DNA of 57,325 bases. It comes from Ruminococcus sp. GTDB taxonomy: Bacteria; Bacillota; Clostridia; Oscillospirales; Ruminococcaceae. The notes under the pieces were generated by a model. It was not told where the DNA came from. It worked only from the letters and a program-made list of their open reading frames with translations, and searched no databases. Shown here in pieces: positions 34,383-43,157 of the stretch; positions within the stretch are counted from its first letter, which is position 1, and each line of letters starts with the position of its first letter. The stretch covers positions 1-57,325 of the forward strand of contig JAGAQC010000006.1 of assembly GCA_017622925.1 (NCBI GenBank), in the 5' to 3' direction. Made by a program: the position numbers and the translations under genes.

Positions 34383-35216
34383 GTGCCGAGACCACGAAAA
34401 AAAGGACTTGATTACTTTCCTTTGGATACCGACATTTTTGAGGACGACAAACTTTTTGACGTGCAGAACGATTACGGTCCTTTGGGTGAGGTCATTTATC
34501 TCCGACTGCTTTGTCTTGTGTATAAAAACGGATATTATTATCAGTTTGAGAGCCTTGACAAGCTTGCGGCAATGATGATGAGGTCTATCGGCAATCGATG
34601 GGCGAAGGACAAAAAGACTGTTAAAGAAGTTATACTTTATCTTGCTAAGATTAATCTCTTTTCATCAGAGCTTATGCAAAGGAACGTTATAACCTCTCGA
34701 AGTATTCAGGAGCGATACCTGTTAGCGGTGGAACGTAGACAGTCAAAAATTGTTGAATACAACCTTCTTGAAAAAAATATTTTGCAAGAGGGCTTAGTAA
34801 CTGCACCCAAAAATCAAATTTCTGCAACAGAAACTCAGATTAATGTTACAGAAACTCAGGTTAATGTCGGCAATAATGCAACAAAGGAAAGTAAAGTAAA
34901 TGAAAGTAAAGTAAAGGAGAGCAGAGGAAACGAAAACAGCTTCGCTGCTTCCGCTCCTCCGACCCTCCGCAGCTATGGCGAATTCAGTCATATACAGCTC
35001 ACGGACGAGCAGTATCAGAAGCTTGTCTTGCAATACGGAGAATCCAATATCAAAAGCTATATCAGAAAAATGGACGATTGGCTTGAAGCAAATCACAAGA
35101 CGTATGATAATTGCTTTATCAAGCTTAGACAATGGCTTGATAAGGACGGGGTAAAAAAAGAATTCAGCGACGGTTTTGACCCTGATAAGTACAAAGCTCT
35201 GATAAATAACATTTGA
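34383..35216 (+). CDS. DUF4373-type phage replication protein
   Basis: 277 aa from GTG 34383 behind GGAGGTG. The N-terminal domain (KKGLDYFPLDTDIFEDDKLF to about 110) is the Lin1244/Lin1753-like DUF4373 winged-helix type. A small tandem repeat follows (ATETQINV, TETQVNV). The C-terminal region (SHIQLTDEQYQKLVLQYGES) resembles the DnaD-like end of replisome organisers. It probably opens phage DNA for the host helicase. Confidence 0.8.
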   Translation: MPRPRKKGLDYFPLDTDIFEDDKLFDVQNDYGPLGEVIYLRLLCLVYKNGYYYQFESLDKLAAMMMRSIGNRWAKDKKTVKEVILYLAKINLFSSELMQRNVITSRSIQERYLLAVERRQSKIVEYNLLEKNILQEGLVTAPKNQISATETQINVTETQVNVGNNATKESKVNESKVKESRGNENSFAASAPPTLRSYGEFSHIQLTDEQYQKLVLQYGESNIKSYIRKMDDWLEANHKTYDNCFIKLRQWLDKDGVKKEFSDGFDPDKYKALINNI

Positions 35217-35235
35217 TAAGAAACTGGAGGTAATT

Positions 35236-35664
35236 TTGAAAGTAAAATTCACCATACCCGGAGAGCCTATGGGCAAACAGCGTCCGAAGTTCTCACGCAG
35301 AGGGAGCTATGTACATACATACACGCCCGATAAGACTGTCAGCTATGAAAATCTTGTCAAATTGGAGTTTGAAAGGCAGTGTAACACTTTCCCTTTCCCA
35401 AAAGGAATAGAACTTGAAATGTATATCGAAGCATATTTCAGTATTCCGAAATCGGCAAGCAAGAAAAAATCTGCTCAAATGTTGGATAAGCATATCAGAC
35501 CTACTAAAAAGCCTGATGCGGATAATATCATCAAGATCATAGCCGACAGTCTGAACGGGATAGCCTATTATGACGATTCGCAAATAGTCAGTTGTAAGTG
35601 TGATAAGTATTATGGCTCTCAGCCGTGCGTGATCGTGCATATTTGCGATGTAAACGGTCGATAG
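35236..35664 (+). CDS. rusA: RusA-family Holliday junction resolvase
   Basis: 142 aa from TTG 35236, seven bases after GGAGG. MGKQRPKFSRRGSYVHTYTP and KKPDADNIIKIIADSLNG with YYDDSQIV contain the RusA acidic residues that bind magnesium. It resolves recombination branches before packaging. Start codon TTG is unusual but no better one exists. Confidence 0.9.
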   Translation: MKVKFTIPGEPMGKQRPKFSRRGSYVHTYTPDKTVSYENLVKLEFERQCNTFPFPKGIELEMYIEAYFSIPKSASKKKSAQMLDKHIRPTKKPDADNIIKIIADSLNGIAYYDDSQIVSCKCDKYYGSQPCVIVHICDVNGR

Positions 35665-35704
35665 GTAATTTATACTACCGAAAACAGAAACGCATACAGA
35701 ACGT

Positions 35705-35720
35705 TTTAGAACGTTCTAAA
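35705..35720. promoter_or_regulatory. 16-bp perfect palindrome, candidate operator
   Basis: TTTAGAACGTTCTAAA, with an extra AGAACGTT half just upstream. It lies between rusA and the Cys-rich gene at 35737, directly before the ribosome site. It resembles a dimeric regulator site; the regulator is unknown. Confidence 0.45.
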
Positions 35721-35736
35721 GCGAAAGGAGAAAACT

Positions 35737-35937
35737 ATGATAAAACACGAAAATGAATGCGTCGGCTGTAAGGGTAATGGACTTCCATGCTACGGCGACA
35801 GCTGCCCCAACAGGCACGTAAAACGCCTTTACTGCGATGAATGCGGCGATATTACAGACAAGCTTTATCTCTATAACGACATGGAGCTTTGCAAGCATTG
35901 TCTGCTGAATGCTATCCCCGTAATAAAAAATGACTGA
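35737..35937 (+). CDS. Small zinc-binding-type protein
   Basis: 66 aa, ATG after AAAGGAG. Cys pairs ECVGCKG, CYGDSCPN, LYCDECGD and LCKHCLLN suggest two structural zinc sites. Function unknown; first of a run of small Cys-rich accessory genes. Confidence 0.6.
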   Translation: MIKHENECVGCKGNGLPCYGDSCPNRHVKRLYCDECGDITDKLYLYNDMELCKHCLLNAIPVIKND

Positions 35938-35952
35938 GAAAGGAAATCCAAA

Positions 35953-36150
35953 ATGAAAACGATAAAAATTGTCCTTACCGACGCCGAATATGCAAGCCTT
36001 ATGCAGAAAGCCAACTATGTAAGAGCTGACTGCGAAAAGCATGTCAGAGAGGGGTGTTTCGCTCCTGCAAAGTCAGTCCTTGCAATGTGGGCGAAGCTTA
36101 ATCTGCTCCGCAACGCCGATAAATTCGTTAAGGCGGTGAAGATGAAGTGA
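35953..36150 (+). CDS. Small phage protein
   Basis: 65 aa, ATG after AAAGGAAATCC. MKTIKIVLTDAEYASLMQKA looks like a ribbon-helix type start, but the family is not certain. A short overlapping frame follows at 36147. Confidence 0.5.
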   Translation: MKTIKIVLTDAEYASLMQKANYVRADCEKHVREGCFAPAKSVLAMWAKLNLLRNADKFVKAVKMK

Positions 36151-36230
36151 AATTAGACAAGCTTTGGGTCGGTTCGGAACTTCTGAATAGCGACAAAAGA
36201 AAGAGGGAGAAAAAGAATGTGGATCAATGA
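36147..36230 (+). CDS. Possible 27-aa peptide
   Basis: GTG overlaps the previous stop (GTGA); frame MKLDKLWVGSELLNSDKRKR then EKKNVDQ and TGA, overlapping the next ATG at 36217. Coupling is the only support; it may be non-coding. Confidence 0.3.
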   Translation: MKLDKLWVGSELLNSDKRKREKKNVDQ

Positions 36231-36402
36231 TAAATGGTATTCAGACACTGAGGTTCAAGCTTACATCGAGGAACTCAAAGAGAAGATAACTCAGCAGGAA
36301 AAGTTTATCAACTGCGTGCGGAGCTACTACAGCGAAAATATAAGCTGGGACGATCTTTTCGAGGAGGACTACATGAAGCTTGCTAAAAACATCAGGGATT
36401 GA
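36217..36402 (+). CDS. Small phage protein
   Basis: 61 aa, ATG preceded by AGAGGGAG. Helical and acidic (TEVQAYIEELKEKITQQEKF). No family recognised. Confidence 0.5.
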   Translation: MWINDKWYSDTEVQAYIEELKEKITQQEKFINCVRSYYSENISWDDLFEEDYMKLAKNIRD

Positions 36403-36418
36403 TGAAAGGGGAATGGAA

Positions 36419-36778
36419 ATGAAACGTGAGATTTTATTCAGAGGAAAGAAAATAGTCAACGGCGAATGGGTCGAGGGCAATCTGTTTCATCATAGCGAGC
36501 AGAGGTTTATTGCTGGAAATAATCGTAACACAGAAGTTATCCCCGAAACCGTCGGGCAGTACACCGGCTTGACCGACAGGAACGGCGTGAAGATTTTTGA
36601 GGGGGATATTGTGAAACGCAAGGGAACATTCTATGAGGTTAAATATTCAACTGAGCTTACAAGTTTTCTTGCATTTTCGTCTAATGGATTTTTTAATCCT
36701 GTAGTTTTTCAGAATTGCGAAGTTATCGGCAACGTCCACGACAACCCCGAGTTGCTGAAAGGAGAAGAAAATGGATAA
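36419..36778 (+). CDS. YopX-family phage protein
   Basis: 119 aa from ATG 36419, seven bases after AAAGGGG. MKREILFRGKKIVNGEWVEG, GQYTGLTDRNGVKIFEGDIV and FQNCEVIGNVHDNPELL are hallmark YopX sequences. Common in Firmicutes phages, beta-rich, role unknown. Overlaps the next gene by eight bases. Confidence 0.88.
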   Translation: MKREILFRGKKIVNGEWVEGNLFHHSEQRFIAGNNRNTEVIPETVGQYTGLTDRNGVKIFEGDIVKRKGTFYEVKYSTELTSFLAFSSNGFFNPVVFQNCEVIGNVHDNPELLKGEENG

Positions 36779-36962
36779 GCCATACTGCAAGTGCTGTAAG
36801 CACTACGACAGAGACCGCAAAGAAGAAAACAAATGCTATTGCACAGAATGTGAAGCATATGTAGATGCACACCATTCCTGTGAAATGTTTACTGCACCTA
36901 ATGTGAACATAGCAAAGATTCTTGCTTCGGAGCGTTTGTATCAGGAATTGTTGACGGTTTAG
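36771..36962 (+). CDS. Small Cys-rich protein
   Basis: 63 aa. PYCKCCKHYDRDRKEENKCY and CTECEAYVDAHHSCEMF give eight Cys and two His, suggesting zinc binding. Role unknown. Confidence 0.55.
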   Translation: MDKPYCKCCKHYDRDRKEENKCYCTECEAYVDAHHSCEMFTAPNVNIAKILASERLYQELLTV

Positions 36963-36984
36963 AACAGACGAAAGGAGAAGGAAA

Positions 36985-37245
36985 ATGACAGCAAGTGAAG
37001 CCTTGAAAATCGTTGCAGAGTGCGGCTTGAATATTGAGGGAACTGCACACGACGAAGTTATGATACAGATAAAATCTGCTCTTGAAAAGCAGATACCGAA
37101 AAAGCCTGTAATCGAAAAAGGTCAAAAGATATTTTACATTCAGTGCGGCAGCTGTCCTGAGTGCAAAGGGAGAGTTTATAGTTCTGCAAATTGCTTTTGT
37201 CATAAGTGCGGACAGGCTATAGATTGGAGTGATGATAATGCCTGA
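36985..37245 (+). CDS. Zinc-ribbon protein
   Basis: 86 aa, ATG after AAAGGAGAAGG. The N-terminal helix pair is followed by a C-terminal ribbon (CGSCPECKGRV and CFCHKCGQAID). Common phage accessory type, function unknown. Confidence 0.6.
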   Translation: MTASEALKIVAECGLNIEGTAHDEVMIQIKSALEKQIPKKPVIEKGQKIFYIQCGSCPECKGRVYSSANCFCHKCGQAIDWSDDNA

Positions 37246-37489
37246 AACAAAATTAAAGCCCTGCCCGTTCTGCGGTAGTAAGGATATACGACTATCAATC
37301 AAAAGAAGTCGCTATCCTTATTGGTATACAGCAATGTATTGTTATTCTTGCAATTGTTATGGTGCAAGAACAAGGATAACCATTGAGAAAGACGGATTTA
37401 TTTCAAAGGATGAAATTGAAAAGTCTGCAAATGCAAAACAAGAAGCTGCAATAGCTTGGAACAGGAGGTCTGAAAATGAGACCGATTGA
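37238..37489 (+). CDS. Lar-like restriction alleviation protein
   Basis: 83 aa from ATG 37238, overlapping the previous gene by eight bases. LKPCPFCGSKDIRL at the start, CYSCNCYGA in the middle and AIAWNRRS at the end are the Lar-family pattern. Lar proteins counter type I restriction during phage entry, so this may be anti-restriction; many relatives are untested. Confidence 0.75.
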   Translation: MPETKLKPCPFCGSKDIRLSIKRSRYPYWYTAMYCYSCNCYGARTRITIEKDGFISKDEIEKSANAKQEAAIAWNRRSENETD

Positions 37490-37781
37490 CGCGGATAAAC
37501 TGAAAGAAGAAATCAAAGAATTTGGTTCGGATTATGAAAAACTTCTTGGTGTTATCGGCGGTTGTACTATAAACAGTATTCAATACATAATTAGTCAAGT
37601 TCCAACAGTTGAAGCCGAGCCTGTTAGACATGGTACATGGAAACATTGCCCCGGAATGAACAGCAAGTGTTTAGAATGCGGACAGTATTTCCCTGTCGAT
37701 GAATTTGATTCGAGACCCTTTGATATAAACTACTGCCCCAACTGCGGCGCGAAAATGGAAGGAGGTGAAGTCGGCACATGA
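37476..37781 (+). CDS. Zinc-ribbon phage protein
   Basis: 101 aa, ATG after GGAGG, inside the end of the Lar-like gene. MRPIDADKLKEEI start and C-terminal CLECGQYFP...YCPNCGAKM ribbon are typical of a common phage protein of unknown role. Confidence 0.65.
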   Translation: MRPIDADKLKEEIKEFGSDYEKLLGVIGGCTINSIQYIISQVPTVEAEPVRHGTWKHCPGMNSKCLECGQYFPVDEFDSRPFDINYCPNCGAKMEGGEVGT

Positions 37782-37936
37782 TAAGTGTCAGATACGTAAT
37801 TCGCAACAATTATTCGGGCGCGTATGTACATAAGACGCTGTTCCGAATAAGGGTGTTCCCGACAAAGCACGACGCGCTTCGGTATATGCGCAGGAATGGG
37901 CTGAATGAGGATTTTTACGAGGTGGTAATGATATGA
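37778..37936 (+). CDS. Small phage protein
   Basis: 52 aa from ATG 37778, ATGA overlap with the preceding gene, GGAGGTG upstream, and ATGA overlap with the following gene. Basic, with SVRYVIRNNYSGAYVHKTLF. Not recognised. Confidence 0.5.
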   Translation: MISVRYVIRNNYSGAYVHKTLFRIRVFPTKHDALRYMRRNGLNEDFYEVVMI

Positions 37937-38316
37937 GAGATTATCAGCGTAAGAAAAATAATTCGTACAAATTGCCGCACAATCTTTATATGCGTATGCT
38001 GTATCTTGTGAGGGATTATGAACGCATAAAGTCCCAACGTGCGGATATACTGCATTCTACGCCTGTTAATGACGGTCAGCCGCATACGAGTTTAAGCAAT
38101 CCTACGGAGATAAAGGGAATTAAGCTTGCCATGCTTGACAACGAGTGTTCGGCAATTGAAAAGGCTCTTGACGACATTCCACAGGAATATCGCAAAGGGA
38201 TAATTGATAATATCTGTTATGGCTCTCCTTATCCTTATACGGCACATCGGAACACCTATTCCTACTGGAGAACAAGACTGCTTAATATGGTCGCAAAAAA
38301 TCTAAATATTTTATGA
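37933..38316 (+). CDS. Putative late transcription regulator
   Basis: 127 aa. The C-terminal half (YRKGIIDNICYGSPYPYTAH followed by RNTYSYWRTRLLNMVAKN) resembles the region-4-like HTH of ArpU/RinA-type phage regulators, and it is the last gene before the packaging genes, where such activators normally lie. The following promoter has a good extended -10 but no -35, which would suit activation by this protein. The assignment is by pattern and position. Confidence 0.55.
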   Translation: MRDYQRKKNNSYKLPHNLYMRMLYLVRDYERIKSQRADILHSTPVNDGQPHTSLSNPTEIKGIKLAMLDNECSAIEKALDDIPQEYRKGIIDNICYGSPYPYTAHRNTYSYWRTRLLNMVAKNLNIL

Positions 38317-38343
38317 TGTTTGTGCGCGCGGGAAAAAAACATG

Positions 38344-38352
38344 TGCTATAAT
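38344..38352 (+). promoter_or_regulatory. Extended -10 late promoter
   Basis: TGCTATAAT with a perfect -10; the -35 position holds GCGCGC rather than TTGACA, so an activator is probably needed. It lies between the regulator gene and the small terminase gene. Confidence 0.6.
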
Positions 38353-38372
38353 AGTATCATGAAATATATGTG

Positions 38373-38406
38373 AAAAGCACTTTGCGGCGATGCGGAGTGC
38401 TTTTTT
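38373..38406 (+). terminator. Terminator just after the late promoter
   Basis: AAAGCACT (38374-38381) and AGTGCTTT (38396-38403), 14-base loop, T-run to 38406. Only about 20-45 nt from the start of the late transcript and upstream of the terminase genes, so it may need antitermination to express head and tail genes. Confidence 0.7.
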
Positions 38407-38431
38407 CGTGAAAGTGAAAGAGGGTGATCTC

Positions 38432-38872
38432 ATGACGGAAAAGCAGAAGCGGTTTGCGGACGAATATCTGATCGACTGTAACGCTACAAGGGCGTACAAA
38501 GCAGCCTATCCGCATATCAAGAATGACAATGTGGCGCATGCTTGCGGCGGTAAATTGCTACGAAATGCTACGGTCAAAGCCTATATTGACGAACGCCTTG
38601 AACAGATCAGTTCGGAAAAGATCGCCGATGCAACAGAAGTCATGGAACACCTTACTTCCGTTTTGCGAGGTGAAAGCATGTCGGAAGAAATAGTCGTTGA
38701 GGGCTGCGGAGACGGCATGTCGAAAGCAAGAACAATGAAAAAGCACCCGTCCGAAAAAGACAGGCTAAAGGCTGCCGAGCTGTTAGGCAGACGGTACGGA
38801 CTGTATACCGATAAGGTAACGGCGGAAATCATTCAGCCCGTGTTCGGCGGAGAAGATTCCCTCGAAGATTAA
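38432..38872 (+). CDS. Terminase small subunit
   Basis: 146 aa from ATG 38432 behind AGAGGGTG. TEKQKRFADEYLIDCNATRA followed by YKAAYPH is the Terminase_2 family HTH that recognises pac/cos DNA. C-terminal oligomerisation region ends GGEDSLED. Directly upstream of the large subunit. Confidence 0.92.
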   Translation: MTEKQKRFADEYLIDCNATRAYKAAYPHIKNDNVAHACGGKLLRNATVKAYIDERLEQISSEKIADATEVMEHLTSVLRGESMSEEIVVEGCGDGMSKARTMKKHPSEKDRLKAAELLGRRYGLYTDKVTAEIIQPVFGGEDSLED

Positions 38873-38888
38873 GGCGGTGGTAAGAGTA

Positions 38889-40128
38889 ATGGCAGTTAAG
38901 CGGATCAACGTGGAGCTTCCCGATTTAGTCGGTAAGGGATATAAAACGTTCTGGAACTTTAAAGGTCGTTACCGATAGTGCAGTCAAGGGTTCGAGGCGT
39001 TCAAAGAAGTCAAAGACAATGGCTTTATGGACGATCTACAACATGATGAAGTATGCAGGGTCAAATATGCTTGTCGTGCGTAAGACATACCGCACGCTGA
39101 AAGACAGCTGCTTTACGGAACTGAAATGGGCGATCAAAAGGCTGCACGTTGAACATCTATGGACGGTCAAGGAATCTCCCCTCGAAATGACGTATTTTCC
39201 AACGGGTCAGAAGATATATTTCAGAGGTCTTGACGATCCGCTGAAAATCACATCAATTGCAGTTGAAGTCGGCGCGCTGTGCTGGATGTGGATCGAAGAA
39301 GCCTACGAGATCGCTTCGGAAGATGATTTTGACACTCTTGCAGAATCAATGCTCGGCGATTGTCCGAAAGGACTGTTCAAGCAGATCACTCTTACTTTTA
39401 ATCCGTGGAATGAAAAGATATGGATAAAGAAACGATTTTTTGACGTTGACGACCCCGATGTACTGGCTCTCACGACAAATTATCTTTGCAATGAATGGCT
39501 GTCGGAAGCTGATAAAAAAGTTTTTGAACAAATGAAAGAGCGGAATCCGCGGCGTTACAACGTTGCAGGACTGGGGAACTGGGGCGTTGTTGAAGGCTTG
39601 GTATATGAGAACTGGAAGGAACAGAACTTCACGTTAAACGACATAAAGGACTGCAAGACAGCAGTAGGGCTTGACTTCGGCTATACCAACGACCCCAGCG
39701 CTCTTTTTGTCGGCTTTATAGATACGGGAAACAAGAAGCTGTACGTCTGGGACGAATTCTACGAAAAGGGATTGTCAAACCAAAAAATATACGAACTGGT
39801 TTGCAGAATGGGATATTCAAAAGAGCGTATTACAGCCGACTGCGCCGAACCAAAGTCTATAGCGCAGCTGAAAGGACTGGGACTGCGCATAGAGGGCGCA
39901 AAAAAAGGCGCGGACAGCGTAAACAACGGCATTCAATGGATCCAAGACCTCGAGATCGTCATACATCCCCGATGTGTGAACTTCCTCACAGAGATCGCCA
40001 ACTACACATGGGCTGTTGATAAATTCGGTAAAAAGTTAAACGTTCCGATCGACGACTTCAATCACCTTATGGACGCTATGAGATATGCGCTGGAAAAGTA
40101 TATCAGAAAGTCGGGATGGATATTTTAG
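38889..40128 (+). pseudogene. Terminase large subunit, TAG and frameshift near Walker A
   Basis: ATG 38889 begins AVKRINVELPDLVGKGYKTF and reaches KGRYR, then TAG at 38976-38978. The family continuation (VKGSRRSKKSKTMALWTIYN) is present but in the +1 frame from about 38982 to 40128. The rest is intact: CWMWIEEAYE (Walker B), GLDFGYTNDPSALFVG and DCAEPKS (nuclease). One to four extra bases explain it: mutation, sequencing error, or recoding at CGA-TAG. Without frame restoration only 369 residues from ATG 39019 are made, lacking the ATP-binding loop. Confidence 0.8.
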
Positions 40129-40139
40129 GCGGTGAAATA

Positions 40140-41606
40140 ATGCTAAAAACATCAGAAATAAAAAGGCTTATAGACGCCGACCTTATCAGCAGGCGAAAAA
40201 AATACGCTGCAATCGGTCAGCGATACTATGAAGCGGAGCATGACATAAAGGATTACAGGCTGTTTTACTATAATGCTGACGGCGACCTTGTGGAAGATAA
40301 ATGCAGAAGCAACGAAAGAATATCGCACCCGTTCTTCACGGAACAGGTCGATCAGCTGACGTCATATATACTTTCATGCTCCGAGAATCCTGTTCGGGCG
40401 ATCGAAACGGCAGAGGGACTTCAAGAACATCTTGACGCATATTTTGACGAAGAATTTTGGTCGGAATTCGGCGAACTTCTGACCGGCACGCAGATCAAAG
40501 GCTTTGATTATCTGTATGCTTATAAAAATGCACAGGACAGGACAGCTTTTGAATATGCTGACGGCATGGGCGTTGTTGAAGTCCGCGCGGAAGATACCGA
40601 TGATAAATGCGACTATTACATTTACTGGTACATAGACCGCATCGGGAAAAATAACACTCCCATTACACGTATACAAGTCCATAACGACAAGGAAATTTAT
40701 TATTACGTGCAGTCGGGCAGCGGCGAGATAAAGCTTGATAAAGAGAAAAAGTTCAATCCTCAGCCGAACGTTATCTACGTAGATACAAGGACCGGCGAAA
40801 AATTCGGCGCAAGTTTAGGATTCATGCCGTTTTTCAGACTTGACTACAACAGAAAACAGATAAGTCATCTTAAACCTATTAAGGCGTTGATAGATGATTA
40901 CGACCTTATGGAGTGCGGTCTTTCAAACAATCTTCAAGACCTGACCGAAGGAGTTTTTGTCGTTAAAGGATTTGCCGGTGACAACATGGACGAACTGCTT
41001 CAAAATCTCAAAACCAAAAAAGCGATAGGCGTTACAGAGGAAGGCGATGTTGATATCCGAACTGTCAATATCCCGTATGAAGCAAGAAAAACCAAAGCAG
41101 ATGAAGATGAAAAAAACATATACCGCTTTGGCATGGCTCTGAATTCACAAGGATTGAAGGACACTACGGCAACTACCAACATTGCAATAAAAATGGCATA
41201 CACGCTTCTTGACCTGAAAGCTGTAAAATTTGAAAAAAGAATCAAGAAATTCCTGCGGAAGATAATCAGGATAGTTCTTGACGAGATCAACAGCGTTAAC
41301 GGTACTGACTATCAGATGAAAGATGTCAGTATCGTTTTCAAGCATGAAATGCTGGTCAACGAGCAGGAAAACGTCCAGAACGATAAGACAAGGGCTGAAA
41401 CAAAGCAAATTGAGCTGAATAATGTGTTAAGCTCCGCACAGTTCATCGGCGATGAAGATACGTTAAAGGCGATATGCGATATTTTAGACCTTGATTTTGA
41501 TAAAATACGATCAAAAAAACAGGCTGAAACAGATATTGACACCGCTGCAAATATTCTTGACAGTTTATCGGTTGACCCTGCGGAAGGTGATATGATTGAA
41601 CAGTAA
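40140..41606 (+). CDS. Portal protein (SPP1 gp6-like)
   Basis: 488 aa from ATG 40140 after GGCGGTGAAATA. Portal motifs: AIGQRYYEAEHDI, HPFFTEQVDQLTSYILSCSE and KPIKALIDDYDLMECGLSNN, with the helical wing AMTL-type region near RFGMALNSQGLKDTTATTN. Forms the dodecameric DNA gate at one capsid vertex. It overlaps the MuF gene by 11 bp. Confidence 0.9.
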   Translation: MLKTSEIKRLIDADLISRRKKYAAIGQRYYEAEHDIKDYRLFYYNADGDLVEDKCRSNERISHPFFTEQVDQLTSYILSCSENPVRAIETAEGLQEHLDAYFDEEFWSEFGELLTGTQIKGFDYLYAYKNAQDRTAFEYADGMGVVEVRAEDTDDKCDYYIYWYIDRIGKNNTPITRIQVHNDKEIYYYVQSGSGEIKLDKEKKFNPQPNVIYVDTRTGEKFGASLGFMPFFRLDYNRKQISHLKPIKALIDDYDLMECGLSNNLQDLTEGVFVVKGFAGDNMDELLQNLKTKKAIGVTEEGDVDIRTVNIPYEARKTKADEDEKNIYRFGMALNSQGLKDTTATTNIAIKMAYTLLDLKAVKFEKRIKKFLRKIIRIVLDEINSVNGTDYQMKDVSIVFKHEMLVNEQENVQNDKTRAETKQIELNNVLSSAQFIGDEDTLKAICDILDLDFDKIRSKKQAETDIDTAANILDSLSVDPAEGDMIEQ

Positions 41607-43155
41607 TCAGAAGCAGGTACAGCAGCGCTTCCTTGATACCGAAAAGGAAGTGATGAAAAAGCTTGAAAACAGTTACGACCGATCGCTTAAAATGATCACC
41701 GACAGAATATCAAAGCTGCAATTTGACATCGGAAGACTTAAAGCGGAATACGACTGGCTGAACGACGATGACCCCGAAAAAGAAAAGGTAAGGTCGCAGA
41801 TACAGTCAAAGATATATCAGAAAGGCTTTCAGCAAGCCCTGCAAGGGCAGATAGACGATATTCTGAACAAACTGCACACACAGAATTACACCGCTGTTTC
41901 CGAGTATTTAAACGGCTGTTATGAGGACGGATATATCGGCGCAATGTACGACCTGCACGGACAGGGTATCCCGTTGATAATGCCGATAGACCAAAAGGCG
42001 GTAGTCCGCGCGGTACGGCTTGACAGTAAACTCAGCAAGCCGCTTTATACAAGGCTTGGCGAGGACATCGGTAAGTTAAAGCAGACTATTACTGCCGAAC
42101 TGTCCAGAGGTATTGCAACGGGTATGTCATACGGTCAGGTAGCGCAGCAAATAAAGCTGAAAATGACCGGCACATATAACACAAAGGGCGGCGCATACGG
42201 CAGAGCCTTGACCATTGCAAGGACAGAGGGACACAGAATACAAGTACAAGGCGGAATGGACGCCTGCAATGACGCCAAAAGCAAGGGAGCTGACGTTGTT
42301 AAGCAATGGGACAGCACCCTTGACGGTATTACACGACCTTCGCATCGGCTTGTTGACGGAGAGATCAGGGAGCTTGACGAAGCTTTTTCCAACGGACTGA
42401 TGTTCCCCGGAGACCCCTCCGGCAAGGCTGCCGAGGTAGTCAATTGTCGGTGCGCGCTGTTGCAGCGTGCAAGGTGGGCTCTTGATGAAGACGAACTGGA
42501 AGCACTGAAAGAACGAGCTGAGTTTTTCGGGTTGGATAAAACCGAAAACTTCGAGGACTTTAAGAAAAAATATCTCGTTTGTTCCGAAAGTCTTGACAAA
42601 TCCGCAAAAAGTGATATAATAGAATCAGAGGGGGATCGTAAAATGAATCTTATTATTGATAAATTTACGCCTTGTCTTGAAAATACCGAAACGGGAGAAC
42701 TCATGCCTACCGTCTATGAAAGAGCAAGCAGAAATGATCTGTTGCAGCTAAAGGGTTGGAATTTTAATTGGCTTGATAAGGAATTAGAATATACAGAAAT
42801 TTATAAGCTTTGTGTTGCAGGCGATAAAAAAATACAAGGGCTTGTAGCCGTTACTGATTTTAAGAGAGATATGGCTGTTTATGTTAATATTGCTGAAAGC
42901 GCGCCGCACAATTTGGGCAAAAACAAAAAATTCAACGGTGTAGGCGGACATCTTTTTGCAATTGCCGCTAAAATATCTCTTGAAAAGGGATATGGTGGAT
43001 TTCTGTTTATGGATGCTAAAAATACCGATCTTGTCAAGCATTACAGTAAAACGCTTAATGCAGTATTATTGGGACGACCTCACCCGTACAGAATGTTCAT
43101 AGATGAAGAAAACGCTATGAAACTTCTTGATACTTATACTTTTGAGGAGGGCTGA
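41596..43155 (+). CDS. MuF minor head protein fused to a GNAT-fold domain
   Basis: 519 aa, TTG or ATG start region at 41596. Residues 1-345 are an SPP1 gp7/Mu F head protein: KPLYTRLGEDIGKLKQTITA, ALTIARTEGHRIQVQGGMDA and GVTRPSHRL-like DGITRPSHRLVDGE, then VVNCRCALLQ. Residues 350-519 are a separate domain with GNAT features (KKFNGVGGHLFAIAAKISLE as the acetyl-CoA loop and helix, GYGGFLFMDAKNTDLVKHYS). MuF proteins with C-terminal toxins and a following immunity gene are a known class (MuF polymorphic toxins). Here the second domain also has its own promoter, ribosome site and ATG (42643). Confidence 0.8.
   Translation: MNSNQKQVQQRFLDTEKEVMKKLENSYDRSLKMITDRISKLQFDIGRLKAEYDWLNDDDPEKEKVRSQIQSKIYQKGFQQALQGQIDDILNKLHTQNYTAVSEYLNGCYEDGYIGAMYDLHGQGIPLIMPIDQKAVVRAVRLDSKLSKPLYTRLGEDIGKLKQTITAELSRGIATGMSYGQVAQQIKLKMTGTYNTKGGAYGRALTIARTEGHRIQVQGGMDACNDAKSKGADVVKQWDSTLDGITRPSHRLVDGEIRELDEAFSNGLMFPGDPSGKAAEVVNCRCALLQRARWALDEDELEALKERAEFFGLDKTENFEDFKKKYLVCSESLDKSAKSDIIESEGDRKMNLIIDKFTPCLENTETGELMPTVYERASRNDLLQLKGWNFNWLDKELEYTEIYKLCVAGDKKIQGLVAVTDFKRDMAVYVNIAESAPHNLGKNKKFNGVGGHLFAIAAKISLEKGYGGFLFMDAKNTDLVKHYSKTLNAVLLGRPHPYRMFIDEENAMKLLDTYTFEEG
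42593..42645 (+). promoter_or_regulatory. Internal promoter, SD and ATG for the GNAT domain
   Basis: Inside the MuF gene: TTGACA (42593-42598), 16-bp spacer, TATAAT (42615-42620), then GAGGGGG (42628-42634) and an in-frame ATG at 42643. A free 170-aa GNAT protein could be made from it. In the fusion this DNA is translated as the linker DKSAKSDIIESEGDRK. Confidence 0.75.
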
Positions 43156-43157
43156 TC

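Noticed and set aside
33837-40128. TAG reassigned to an amino acid in this phage
   Set aside because: Several intact genes end in TAG (31957, 35664, 36962, 40128, 50298), no suppressor tRNA is visible, and the terminase also has a frame change. Local mutation is simpler.
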